A DNA stretch of 64,000 bases from Saccopteryx bilineata (lineage: Eukaryota; Chordata; Mammalia; Chiroptera; Emballonuridae), in contig NC_089494.1 of NCBI RefSeq assembly GCF_036850765.1, forward strand, positions 1,178,001 to 1,242,000. Reading direction: 5' to 3'. The notes beneath the pieces are model-generated. The model made no database searches. It was given only the letters and a program-made list of their open reading frames with translations, and was not told where the DNA came from. Made by a program: the position numbers and the translations under genes. Shown one piece after another: positions 56,785 through 64,000 of this stretch; the first letter of the stretch is position 1, and each line of letters starts with the position of its first letter.

Positions 56785-58308
56785 GGGTGGGGGTGGAGCA
56801 TGAACCAACTGTGCAGAGAGCCTGTGCCGGCACCCACCAGGGAGGGAGGCGTCCCCGACAATGACAGGCCCCGCCAGCAGTCAGCAGAGGAAGGCACAGG
56901 AAGGACTGGGAGGTGAGGGGCGGGGGGGCGGGGGTGAGGGCTTGGCTCTCCCAAGGAAACCTTCTGGGTGCCTGCCCCTCTGAGGAGCCTGCTGTCCCGT
57001 CCCCCCGCCCTCACCCCCCATGCAAGCAAGGCCAGGGCCATGGACCCACCCCTCATGCCGATGTACTCTTCTCACTCAACATTCCTGTGGCTTTGGCCTT
57101 TCAACGTCCCATCACAGCTTGAGCCTGGCCCTTACCTGCCTCCCCAACCTAGTCCGGGAGGCGCCCCCAGGGCAGGAACCCACTCTGCTCTGCTCTGCTC
57201 TGGTCCACGCTGCCCCAGGCGCCCTACACGGACCCAGTGTGGCTGCGGACACGGCAGCTGGAGGATGAAGTCTGGAGGTCTGGGAGATGGGAGGACACTG
57301 CCCCAACTCCCACCCCCACAGGCAATGCTGTCCCCAAAGCTCCTCAGAGGCCAGCAGGGAGGGGATGGGCAGGGCTGCCCAGCAGCTGCAGGGCTGAGGC
57401 CACTGGGAGGGTCGATAACTCTTACAAAGAATGACATGGCCCCTGGCCAGGATCCAAAATGCCCACCACCTGCAGCTGGACTCCTTGGGAAGTGGCTCAG
57501 AGTGCCAGGCAGGCGGGTGCGCCAGGCGGGCACAAGTTCCCAGGCAAGAATTTCTGCCAAGCAGCATTCCTGCTCACAGTGGCAGAGGCGTCCTCCCCCC
57601 TCCCACACACACCCTAGCGCCCCCTTAGGCTGCCTTTGCTGGGGACCCCGCGGGAATCCCCAGCCCATTCCGGGCGCCTCCCAGAGAGGCCCGTACAGCG
57701 CAGTGGGAGCTCCTAGCCCGCAGGCACTGTCTAGAGGCGAGGGCGGCTGGCGCGCCCTCCGGGTCTCGGACTCCAGCCCCACCGCCGCGCTGGGCCGAGC
57801 CTGTGGCCGAAGCTGGAGCCCGGAGGGGCGCAGGGAACAGGGGACGGCCCGGTCACAGCCCAGAGAGGACAGCTCCACGGAAAGGGGCCGGTGAGCCTGT
57901 TGGGGACTGGTGACGACGGAGCGGAGCGGAGGAGACGCGGCGGAGGGAAGGCACCGTGGGCTCAGAAGCGAGGGCCCCAGGGAATGCAGGCGAGCGGAGG
58001 CGCAGGGGCTATTCAGAGCCCGGGTGGCCGGGCGCAAGAGGCGCGATTGGGGCGTCCGGGGCAAGTGGCCGCGCAGGGCCCACCAGGAGACGCAGGAGAA
58101 ACCCGGGCGCGCCGGGGTCCGGGGCCCGCAGCCCGCACTCACCCGAGATCTCCGCCTGGGGCACGTCGCTCAGGCTGAAGCCCTTGGCGCCGTAGATCTG
58201 GCGGACTTCGCTGCAGCTCCGGCTCTTGCTGGCAGGGTCTCCGCGGACGCAGGAGGCCAGCGCGGCGGCGGCGCACAGCAGCCACCAACCTCCGGCCCGG
58301 AGCTCCAT
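30069..58308 (-). CDS. GPC1: GPC1 (glypican-1), complete, nine exons, 558 residues
   Basis: Minus-strand exons 58308-58143, 35706-35548, 34431-34040, 32569-32404, 31963-31833, 31745-31626, 31533-31400, 31055-30880 and 30301-30069 join to 1677 nt, giving 558 residues, the same length as human GPC1. All introns are GT-AG. GPC1 is a GPI-anchored heparan sulfate proteoglycan that acts as co-receptor for FGFs and other ligands. Visible features are a signal peptide (about 1-23), N-glycosylation sequons N79-R-S and N116-D-S, the glypican signature with its CxxCxG...PCxxYC...GC cysteines in exon 4, a Ser-Gly cluster for heparan sulfate at 486-491, and a hydrophobic C-terminal GPI signal (about 539-553). 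The ATG sits in a strong context (gccATGg). The host intron 1 carries miR-149. Confidence 0.97.
30498..30845 (-). repeat. 87-bp minisatellite in GPC1 intron 8, four copies
   Basis: gcact(c/g)ttcccccgcac recurs at 30512, 30599, 30686 and 30772. The array fills most of the 578-bp intron between exons 8 and 9. Confidence 0.95.
30880..31055 (-). CDS. GPC1: GPC1 exon 8
   Basis: The exon is 176 nt, acceptor gccccag and donor gcca|gtgagg. It encodes [20 protein letters not shown] and ends DFQDA. This is the last part of the globular domain before the heparan sulfate stalk. Confidence 0.97.
31400..31533 (-). CDS. GPC1: GPC1 exon 7
   Basis: The exon is 134 nt, acceptor ccccacag and donor ggccg|gtaggt. 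It starts [20 protein letters not shown] and ends with a CWNGMAKGR block. Confidence 0.95.
31626..31745 (-). CDS. GPC1: GPC1 exon 6
   Basis: The exon is 40 codons, phase 0 at both ends, acceptor cccctcag and donor gctg|gtgagc. It encodes [12 protein letters not shown] followed by a polar, basic loop, the region where human GPC1 is flexible. Confidence 0.96.
31833..31963 (-). CDS. GPC1: GPC1 exon 5
   Basis: The exon is 131 nt, acceptor tgtgccag and donor gccaag|gtgcgg. It encodes [20 protein letters not shown] and ends DTLTAK, in the alpha-helical core. Confidence 0.96.
32220..32400 (-). other. GPC1: Part of GPC1 intron 4
   Basis: Intron 4 (31964-32403) holds a run of short catgttgg/cacatgtt imperfect repeats at about 32020-32240 and otherwise nothing recognisable. 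Confidence 0.5.
32404..32569 (-). CDS. GPC1: GPC1 exon 4 (glypican signature)
   Basis: The exon is 166 nt, acceptor ccccccag and donor cctgg|gtgagc. It encodes the glypican family signature, with [17 protein letters not shown] followed by the final Gly-Cys, so all conserved cysteines are present. Confidence 0.97.
33165..34031 (-). repeat. 44-50-bp minisatellite in GPC1 intron 3, about 18 copies
   Basis: The plus-strand unit is ggtccccgaggggctcccga, then gagccccgggcagctggg and a variable gggaggcgtg. It starts about eight bases after the exon 3 donor. On the GPC1 strand each unit reads a pyrimidine tract ending in cag (for example cctcccccccag), an acceptor-like sequence. Confidence 0.97.
34040..34431 (-). 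CDS. GPC1: GPC1 exon 3
   Basis: The exon is 392 nt (two bases plus 130 codons) and ends at Gln before donor gtgtgc. It encodes [15 protein letters not shown] through VVRKVAQ and carries the N116 sequon. It is very GC-rich. The donor context gcccag|gtgtgc is weak at +4 and +5, and an intronic minisatellite begins about eight bases further on. Confidence 0.96.
35548..35706 (-). CDS. GPC1: GPC1 exon 2
   Basis: The exon is 159 nt, acceptor cccccccag and donor gatg|gtgagt. It encodes [13 protein letters not shown] and the N79-R-S sequon, part of the cysteine-rich globular domain. Intron 1 before it is 22.4 kb. Confidence 0.97.
36560..36612 (-). mobile_element. MIR-like SINE fragment, antisense
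   Basis: atttcacagaccaggaaacc and its flanks are the complement of the MIR 3' core. Confidence 0.55.
38336..38424 (-). ncRNA. MIR149: mir-149 precursor in GPC1 intron 1
   Basis: The minus strand folds into an 89-nt hairpin whose length and sequence match human mir-149, known to lie in GPC1 intron 1. The 5p arm (38410-38388, beginning TCTGGCTCCGTG) is identical to the human mature miR-149-5p as I know it. The 3p arm (38369-38349, beginning AGGGAGGG and ending GCTGTGC) differs at one base, C for A at its ninth position. The loop differs by a few bases. It is transcribed with its host gene and could also use the GC-rich island 2 kb upstream. Confidence 0.95.
40200..41620. promoter_or_regulatory. 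GC-rich CpG island inside GPC1 intron 1
   Basis: About 1.4 kb is rich in CpG and in ctgcggc and gcggggag blocks, unlike the flanking intron. It lies 17 kb inside intron 1 and about 2 kb upstream of mir-149 in the direction of transcription. It could be an alternative promoter for GPC1 or mir-149, or the start of an antisense RNA. Open frames of several hundred codons here follow from base composition. Confidence 0.5.
43275..43547 (+). mobile_element. VES-type SINE with damaged head
   Basis: The sense copy includes ggtcgctggcttgagcaagg, gcacatatgagaaagcaatg, aacaactaaggtgccacaac and a ctgtctgtctgtccc pyrimidine tail ending in A-rich sequence. Most of the tRNA-like head is missing or altered. 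Confidence 0.85.
43920..44647. repeat. Minisatellite of about 38-57 bp in GPC1 intron 1
   Basis: Units join ggtccctcagcttggagggg with one or two copies of caggggacacaggctg(gg). The alternation of one- and two-copy subunits makes the period irregular. About 14 units are present. Confidence 0.95.
45040..45480 (+). mobile_element. Old L1 3'-end fragment, sense
   Basis: Landmarks in order are aaatgggtcaacaaaatg, tagcctgataaatctctgaa, ggtgccaggggtaggggagg and ggttaaggtggtggatttta. They correspond to the final part of an L1 and are heavily diverged towards GC. Confidence 0.65.
46745..46832 (-). mobile_element. MIR-like SINE fragment, antisense
   Basis: The stretch from accccttctttacgg to caaggtcacacagccagag matches the MIR complement (gaggcacagag...aaggtcacacagc). 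Confidence 0.6.
46852..47042. repeat. 19-bp minisatellite, about ten copies
   Basis: gtgtccagcatggccggcc recurs every 19 bp from about 46870, with aacc, cgcc and aagg variants. Confidence 0.95.
47420..47545 (+). mobile_element. L2-like LINE 3'-end fragment
   Basis: gtttcagcaccaagaacagg, ccggcacccaggaggagctc and ttgagtggct follow the order of the L2 3' end (cccagcacctagaacagtgcctggcacatagtaggtgctc type). Confidence 0.5.
48682..49377. mobile_element. hAT-type non-autonomous DNA transposon, interrupted
   Basis: Terminal inverted repeats caggggtcgggaacc and ggctcccgacccctg bound it. The body has gagagccat(g/a) and gccacatattttaaaatg motifs. A second SINE (48734-49107) is inserted in it. No transposase frame is present. 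Confidence 0.85.
48734..49107 (-). mobile_element. VES SINE (long form) inserted in the hAT element
   Basis: A perfect 13-bp target-site duplication, gccacatatttta, flanks it (48721-48733 and 49108-49120). On the minus strand it starts with a tRNA-like head containing the A box (tggctcagtggtagagcgt) and B box (ggtttgattcc). It is the youngest of the three nested insertions. Confidence 0.95.
50121..50484. mobile_element. hAT-type MITE, 364 bp, with perfect 8-bp target duplication
   Basis: Terminal inverted repeats are caggggtccccaaact and its complement (agtttggggacccctg, with one mismatch). The flanking cactagac occurs at 50113-50120 and 50485-50492, the 8-bp duplication expected for hAT. 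There is no coding capacity. Confidence 0.95.
50486..50585 (+). mobile_element. L2-like 3'-end fragment with a TGGA tail
   Basis: gagcagggaccgtggctttt, catctctgtgtcccagagat and gggccagcacacagtggatg follow the L2 3' end. The sequence ends in tggatggatgggtggatgg. Confidence 0.55.
53585..54098. repeat. 72-bp minisatellite, seven copies
   Basis: acaggacgtctgtccacggt recurs every 72-73 bp from 53588. The period is a multiple of three, hence long open frames on both strands. It lies in GPC1 intron 1. Confidence 0.96.
54500..54570 (+). mobile_element. MIR-like SINE fragment
   Basis: gctttagtttactcaactgt with its flanks resembles the MIR core (cctcagtttcctcatctgt). Confidence 0.45.
56739..56778. 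repeat. (TG)n microsatellite, about 40 bp
   Basis: About twenty TG units without interruption. Confidence 0.98.
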
Positions 58309-58900
58309 GGCGGGGCTGTGGCGCCCCCGGCCGCCCGCCGCGCCTCTCTCGGATCTCGGATCTGTTTTCCCGGCCCGCGAAGGGCAGAACCAAGGTCCCG
58401 GCACGCGGTTCGCGGTCCGCAGGCGGCAGCGGCCGAGGAGGCGGAGACAACAAAAGCCGGCGGCGGCGACGGGCGCGCGGGGCTTGAAAGCCGGCTGCTC
58501 GGTCGGGCCGCCCAGAGCGCAGCGGGCGAGCGCGCAGTCCCGGCTCGGCGCCTCCCCCGGCCCGGCCCGGCCCGGCCCCTCGCGGCTCGGTAGAGAGGCG
58601 GGGTGGAGAGTATAGGGGAAGGGCGCGCAGGGCGGGAGGGGGAGCCCTGGGGCGGGGCGCGACCAGGGCCCACGGGGCGCTCCTCCCCTCCCCGCGGACT
58701 TGGGGGCCCGGTGGCTCCCGTGAATCTACCCACTGTGCGAGGGAGGCGGGAGTGGCTGGAAAGCGCGCGGGCCGCGTCTGGGGTCCCCGAGGGGGCCCCC
58801 CACGCCCAGCGCCCGGGGCGGCAGCGCCACCTGTGGGGGCGGGGCGGGGCGGGGGCGCTGAGGCAGGGCTTCCCCCGCCGGACATGACATCACGCCTCCC
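57800..58900 (-). promoter_or_regulatory. GPC1: GPC1 promoter CpG island
   Basis: CpG-dense, GC-rich sequence surrounds exon 1. GC boxes include ggggcgggg runs near 58840-58856, and C/G-rich blocks lie at 58555-58580. No TATA box is evident. This is typical of a broad CpG-island promoter; the exact start site cannot be set from sequence. Confidence 0.75.
58143..58308 (-). CDS. GPC1: GPC1 exon 1 (signal peptide and N-terminus)
   Basis: This is the coding part of exon 1: 55 codons plus one base, donor ctcgg|gtgagtg. It starts [20 protein letters not shown], a classic signal peptide with cleavage expected near Gly23. The start sits in a strong Kozak context inside a CpG island. Confidence 0.97.
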
Positions 58901-60479
58901 GCGCGCCTATCAGGGGCCTCCCCGCCCCCAGCCGAATTCAGCATCCCTCCCATCCTCTCCCTCCCCGGCTCCGGCCCTGCTGTCCTGCACCCTGGCAGCG
59001 CGCCCCGCGGTCCGCTCGGGCAGCCCCCCGTCTCCTCTGCCCGGCCCCCACACCTCCGTCCGCTGCCTCCTTCCTCTCCTGCACCTCTGTACGCGCCTCG
59101 CCCCTACTCCCTGCCCAGCGCCTCTCCCACAGCTCCGGTCACACCTGGTGTTTTCCTGGGGGATAGTGAGGGGCTGTATGCGGGGAAACTGACCGAGAGA
59201 CTCCGCCCCACTCTCTCCGTGCTTTATGGAGAGGCACGAACCACTTAGTTGTTGGAGGTCTTGGGCCCTTCTTGGTCCCCTCCACGTGATTCTCTGGATG
59301 CTGAAGAAACAAAAGTGATGACTGTCTATTGGCCAGGGCTGCTGGGCGGTGGCAGGTGACCTCTTGGAGAAGGGACGAAGTTGGGACGAAGTTGGGCCGA
59401 CAACAGGTCAGATTGCTGGGTAATGAGGAAGCCCGGAGTTACAGAGACAGTTGCCAGCCTGCCCACCCGCCGCCAGGGCAGCTCCGGAGTGAGGCTGGCC
59501 CCCAGCTCTGCCCGGGTGCGGGGTGGGGTTTGTGGGAAGAGGTGACAAGCAGAGGCACTGGTGTCTGAAGACTTCTCCGTTTCTGTCTTCCCAGACTGCA
59601 GCCCCTTCTCCCAGGCCTCCTCTTCTCTCCTCTGCCTTGTAGGCAAAGGCTCAGAGACCACAGGCTCGGCCCAGGCCACAGACCCAGGCGCCCGATTGGC
59701 AGAAAGGGGGAGGCAAACAAATTACTCAGCACCCTCGCCCTCGCCCTCGCCACCATGTGGCAGTAAGGGTGGCAGGAAGGGTTCGGGAGCCCCAGGGGCT
59801 GTGATTTCATCTCCCAGCAGGGACAGACCAGCCTGCAGGGTGCTGCCCCTCGGCCCTGGGCCTGCCAGCTCTGTGGACCAGGGGGAAGGAAGGAGGGGCT
59901 GCAGCTCTGCCTCCCCCCACCCCGCCCGCCCAGAGACGGGGACTCCCTTCACCCAGAGACTGAGTCATTGCCTGAGAGGACAGCGTGGGAACCCAGCCCG
60001 AGTGCCCAGACCTTCTGCCCCTCCACATGCACCTGCTGCCCCATCCCTCGGTGACTCAGACTCCCCTGCAGCGCACAGGAGGGCCTGCGCCTTCTTGCCT
60101 GGGCCCGGACACCTCCCCACTGCCTGCCTGGCTCAGGCCACCTGGGAGGTTAGGGACACCTGGCTCACTTCCAGTCCTATGCTTCCAGATCAGGCAGGAG
60201 CCAGACTGGGGTTTAAACACTCCTCTTCCACCCCTACCCACTGCCTGAGGCTAGAAAGTCACCCACTCTTTCTGTCCTCGTTCTTGTGAACATCGCTGTC
60301 ACGACTTCTTAGTGGAGCCAGACTGGGAGGTTCCTGAGGGTGGGGTCAGTGTCCAGTGCATTTCTGGCCCCCAGACAGCAGAACGACTGTACTGTCCGAG
60401 CAGGTTTCCAGGACGCGGTGGGCACGGGCACACCTCCTCGGGCACCTCTCAGGTGTATGATGGCGCCATCCTTTAAAAG

Positions 60480-60808
60480 CAGGGGTCCCCAAACTTTTTA
60501 CACAGGGGGCCAGTTCACTGTTCCTCAGACCGTTGGAGGGCTGGACTGTAAAAAAAACTATGAACAAATCCCCATGCACCCTGCACATATCTTATTTTAA
60601 AGTGAAAAACAAAACGGGAACAAATACAATATTTAAAATAAAGAACAAGTAAATTTAAATCAACAAACTGACCAGTATTTCAATGGGAACTATGCTCCTC
60701 TCACTGACCACCAATGAAAGAGGTACCCTTCCAGAAGTGCTGCGAGGGCCGGATAAATGGCCTCAGGGGGCCGCATGTGGCCCGCGGGCCGTAGTTTGGG
60801 GACCCCTG
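60480..60808. mobile_element. hAT-type MITE, second copy, opposite orientation
   Basis: It is the same family as the element at 50121-50484, reading in reverse. It starts caggggtccccaaac and ends gtttggggacccctg. The flanks tttaaaag and cctcaaaa are only loosely alike, so the target duplication is degraded. Confidence 0.92.
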
Positions 60809-61063
60809 CCTCAAAAGCATCCTCGCCACTGCCCGCAAGGACACTCGCAGCCGCCCTCCCGCTCTGGGGCCTGGGGCTCTGGCCGTTTGCTCCTCCTGGC
60901 CTCCTCCACATCAGGCGGCTTTGAGGGTGCCCAGGCGGGGGACCTGCAGGGCTTCCCAGAACACCTGTGCCTCCCCACCAGGGTTCAGCATTCTTCCGGT
61001 GGAAAGTGACAGAGAGCCACCCTGAGCGTTGGAGGAGAGCAAATGCGTGGGGTCTGTGGCTCA

Positions 61064-61562
61064 GGCGGCTCACTGGTCCTGTCCCGGGCGGAGCACGCTG
61101 AGACCCAGAGTCACGTGCAGGGCTGGACCCTGTCACCTGCCAGCCTGGCGGCTCACTTGTCCTGTCCCGGGTGGAGCACACTGAGACCCAGGGTCACGTG
61201 CAGGGCTGGACCCTGTCACCTGCCAGCCTGGCGGCTCACTGGTCCTGTCCCGGGCAGAGCACGCTGAGACCCAAGGTCACGTGCAGGGCTGGACCCTGTC
61301 ACCTGCCAGCCTGGCGGCTCACTGGTCCTGTCCCGGGCGGAGCACGCTGAGACCCAGGGTTACGTGCAGTGCTGGGCCCCGTCACCTGCCAGCCTGGCGG
61401 CTCACTGGTCCTGTCCTGGGCAGAGCACGCTGAGACCCAGGGTCACGTGCAGTGCTGGGCCCCGTCACCTGCCAGCCTGGCGGCTCACTGGTCCTGTCCC
61501 GGGTGGAGCACACTGAGACCCAGGGTCACGTGCAGGGCTGGGCCCCGTCACCTGCCGGCCTG
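61064..61562. repeat. 83-bp minisatellite, six copies
   Basis: ggcggctcactggtcctgtc recurs at 61064 (first copy slightly variant), 61147, 61230, 61313, 61396 and 61479. Confidence 0.95.
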
Positions 61563-63164
61563 GTGATCTGGGATGCACAGTTGGCTGAAGTTTCCGTATC
61601 ACACCTGGGAGGATCCAGGGGAGGATCTGAGAGGGGTGCCCAGTGCACGAGGGCCCCAGCGAGGTCCCAGGGTGGAGCCGGCCCTGGGTGCTGCCCTCAG
61701 GGGCCGGGGAGGAGAACCGCAGCAAGGGGCCACGCCGGCGTCGGCCTGTGGCCTCCGTGGATGGCGGGCAGGGTGGTTCTTCCAGCTCTAGAAGGGGCAG
61801 CACTGGCCAGAGACCCTTCATGAGGAGGAGCAGGGAGGCCAGGTGCAGGGACAGCTGACTGCTGGGTGGACACAGCTCGAGGTGGCTTTACTGCAGCCGT
61901 CAGAGGCCCACAGAGCCTCCTTCCTAGTCCCCACCCCCGGGGAGCACGTCTGAACTACAGGCTGTCAGGACCTCGCCGTTCCTTTGCCGGCTGGCCCCGC
62001 TGACCAGTGGCCCTGGCCGTGTAGCTCAGGACAAGGGATGCCGTCGGCCAGGCCGGCGCAGTGTGGCGTCAGGAGACGGGGCCGCGTGAGTGAATCTTCC
62101 AGGCGGGAGTTTGGCCTGCTGTCCCGGCCATGTGGCACAGGCAAGTGACAGGCGTAAGGAACGAGGGAGTGAGCCTCTGGCTCGCACTGCGCTGGGGCGT
62201 GTGACAGACTGTTTGGTGCTGCCCTTCGGCCGACTCGGGGGTGGGGGCGGAGAAGAAAGGAGCCCTTCTGAGTCGTCTCAGGAGGGGCGTGGGCGCGCCC
62301 ATGTTTTCCGTCTCCTGGAGGAGTGACCCCAAGTCTCAGAGGGCAGCGCCCGCCCCCCCCACTTCCTGCCTGAGACCCGGGAGGGGTGGGGGATGAGGCT
62401 GGGTCCTGACCACTCAGAGGACACAGGGGGCAGCCGCCTCTTCTTCCTCAGAAATTATTTTGCTTCCTCCCTCTTGGGATTCCTGAGGGTCAGAGCTTTT
62501 ATCCCCAGGGTTCGGGAACGATGGGGTTTTTTTTCCTGCTGGCTGTCTTTGGTCACCCTCCAGTTTCCAAGCGGGCCGGGCGGTGAAAGCCGCTTCCATG
62601 CCTGTATGCCCGCTCGGGACGCCTCTGCCAACGTCATCCCCCATGTAAGCGTGCTTCCTGCTGGCAGCGGGTGCACCCGGTCAGAGTGCACTGGGCAGGC
62701 TGGGAGCAGGACAGGCACAAGGTGTGCAGGAGGGACAGCACATGGACACCACTCTCCGGCAATGGTGGTCCAGCCTGTACCCACCTCCACTTCCCTGCAC
62801 GCCCTGTGTGGGGGGCAACACTTTAGGGCGGGCTTCGTGGCAGCCTGCTCTGGCTTTGGTCGGCCCGGGCAGGCCTCTCACCACGCCCCGCAGAGGGGAA
62901 GCTGGTTCAGAGCGCCCCCACCTGGGCAGTGGGGCAGCCCCTCCGAGAGCTGCTGCCCGTTTCTCCAGCCCTTGTGCCTGGCTGGATGACCAGGGCTCCC
63001 GGTGCTCGGCTGTGGCCCAGCCAGGCCCAAGTATCCCTGTGCGGTCTTCCTGCTCCTCCTGGCTCCTTGGCTCATCCGGGAGGAAGGCAGAAGCCCAGAC
63101 GCGGGCACCCAGGCACGGGTGACGTTGGGACAAAGCCCTTCCTCCGCCCGGGCACAGAAGCACG

Positions 63165-63366
63165 TGTGCAGTGTGCAGTGTGTGTGTGTGCAGTGTGTGT
63201 GTGTAGTGTGCAGTGTGTGTGTGTGCAGTGTGTGTGCAGTGTGCAGTGTGCAGTGTGCGTGTGCAGTGTGTGTGTGTAGTGTGCAGTGTGTGTGCAGTGT
63301 GTGCATGCGTGCAGTGTGCAGTGTGTGTGCAGTGTGTGTGTGTAGTGTGCAGTGTGTGTGTGTGTG
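63165..63366. repeat. TG/CAG-rich short tandem repeat
   Basis: Imperfect repeats of gtgcagtgtg and gtgtgtgtgtag span about 200 bp. Confidence 0.95.
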
Positions 63367-64000
63367 GGGGGGTGCTCAGAGCCCAGACACCAGCAGCTCC
63401 TCTGAGCGGCTCTCCCTGCTCCTCCCCACACCTCTGCCCCCCTGGACTGTCGCTGACCTCCCTCCGATCTGCTCGGCCAGGCTGATTGTTCCAAAGCCAG
63501 TGTCAATCAAAAGCCCAGAATAAAGCAAGGAGCACGTGGCCACTGCTGCTGTGCGTCTGGGCTTTGTCCACGCCTGGCCAGTCCATGGAAACAAACCGAA
63601 CTCTCAGCCCATCCCCAGATGTCCATGGTGACCCGGAATCTGGAATCTCCCCTCACCTCGGGGCGGGCCTGAGGACTGCACCCGGCTCCACGGGCTTGCT
63701 GCACAGAGGCCATGTGTCGGTGCAGACACCGCCCCCGAGACCACGAGGGGCATCGGCGTCCTGCTCTCTGAGGCCTTCCACTGGCCTTGCCCAGAGGTTG
63801 TGGACAGGCGTGGCCTCAGGGCCTGCTTGGTCCCCGAAACAAAGACCAGTGTCCAGGGTATTGCCTCGTGCAGGGCATCCGTCGAGTCCCTAGGGGCGGG
63901 GACCCAGGCACTGGGCCCTGTCCTGCCCACGCCACCACCACCACCTCCAGGGGTCCACCACGTGGCCGGAGGACAACCTGCTCTCCAGCCGTCAGCTTTA

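Larger units (their letters stand above)
35707..58142 (-). other. GPC1: GPC1 intron 1, overview
   Basis: This 22.4-kb intron holds mir-149, a CpG island (40.2-41.6 kb), minisatellites (43920-44647, 46852-47042, 53585-54098), a TG repeat (56739-56778), VES SINEs, hAT elements and L1, L2 and MIR remnants. In the remaining stretches (36.6-38.3, 41.6-43.2, 47.6-48.5, 50.6-53.5, 54.6-56.7 and 56.8-57.8 kb) I see no exon or RNA gene. Confidence 0.85.
58900..64000. other. Sequence upstream of GPC1
   Basis: Apart from the hAT element (60480-60808), the 83-bp repeat (61064-61562) and the TG/CAG repeat (63165-63366), I see no gene. An AATAAA at about 63519 has no open frame that I trust before it. Confidence 0.6.

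Noticed and set aside
58900..64000. OTOS or another gene upstream of GPC1
   Set aside because: I looked for a small secreted protein or a recognisable exon and found none.

Overview
This window is mammalian nuclear DNA, most likely from a bat. It holds the convergent pair ANKMY1 (plus strand, 3' part only) and GPC1 (minus strand, complete), which also lie tail to tail on human 2q37.3. The bat call rests on tRNA-derived SINEs of the VES type (17181-17360, 43275-43547, and a nested set at 48523-49480) and on short non-autonomous hAT elements, one with a perfect 8-bp target-site duplication (50121-50484). Species cannot be named; a yangochiropteran bat is the best guess.

Layout. 1-10.3 kb: seven phase-compatible ANKMY1 exons giving the last ankyrin-like repeats and the C-terminal MYND zinc finger, ending in a candidate terminal exon with AATAAA. 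10.3-28.2 kb: no other gene is recognised. This stretch is dominated by tandem repeats, above all an 8.3-kb C-rich minisatellite of about 33-bp units (17572-25914). It also holds a second candidate terminal exon (27265-27395) with its own AATAAA, phase-compatible with the ANKMY1 MYND exon. 28.2-58.3 kb: GPC1 (glypican-1), nine exons giving exactly 558 residues. Intron 1 (22 kb) carries the miR-149 hairpin (38336-38424) and a separate GC-rich island at 40.2-41.6 kb. 57.8-58.9 kb is the GPC1 promoter CpG island. 58.9-64 kb is upstream sequence with repeats and no gene I recognise.

How the parts relate. ANKMY1 and GPC1 converge and share no evident pathway: ANKMY1 is an ankyrin/MYND protein of poorly defined role, and GPC1 is a GPI-anchored heparan sulfate proteoglycan co-receptor. 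miR-149 is transcribed in the same direction as its host GPC1.

The most unusual property of the window is its minisatellites. Three of them consist of units that carry splice-site-like sequences: donor copies immediately after an ANKMY1 exon, acceptor-like copies immediately after the GPC1 exon 3 donor, and roughly 250 acceptor-like units in the 8.3-kb array. Most very long open frames in the window are by-products of these repeats or of GC-rich sequence, not genes.
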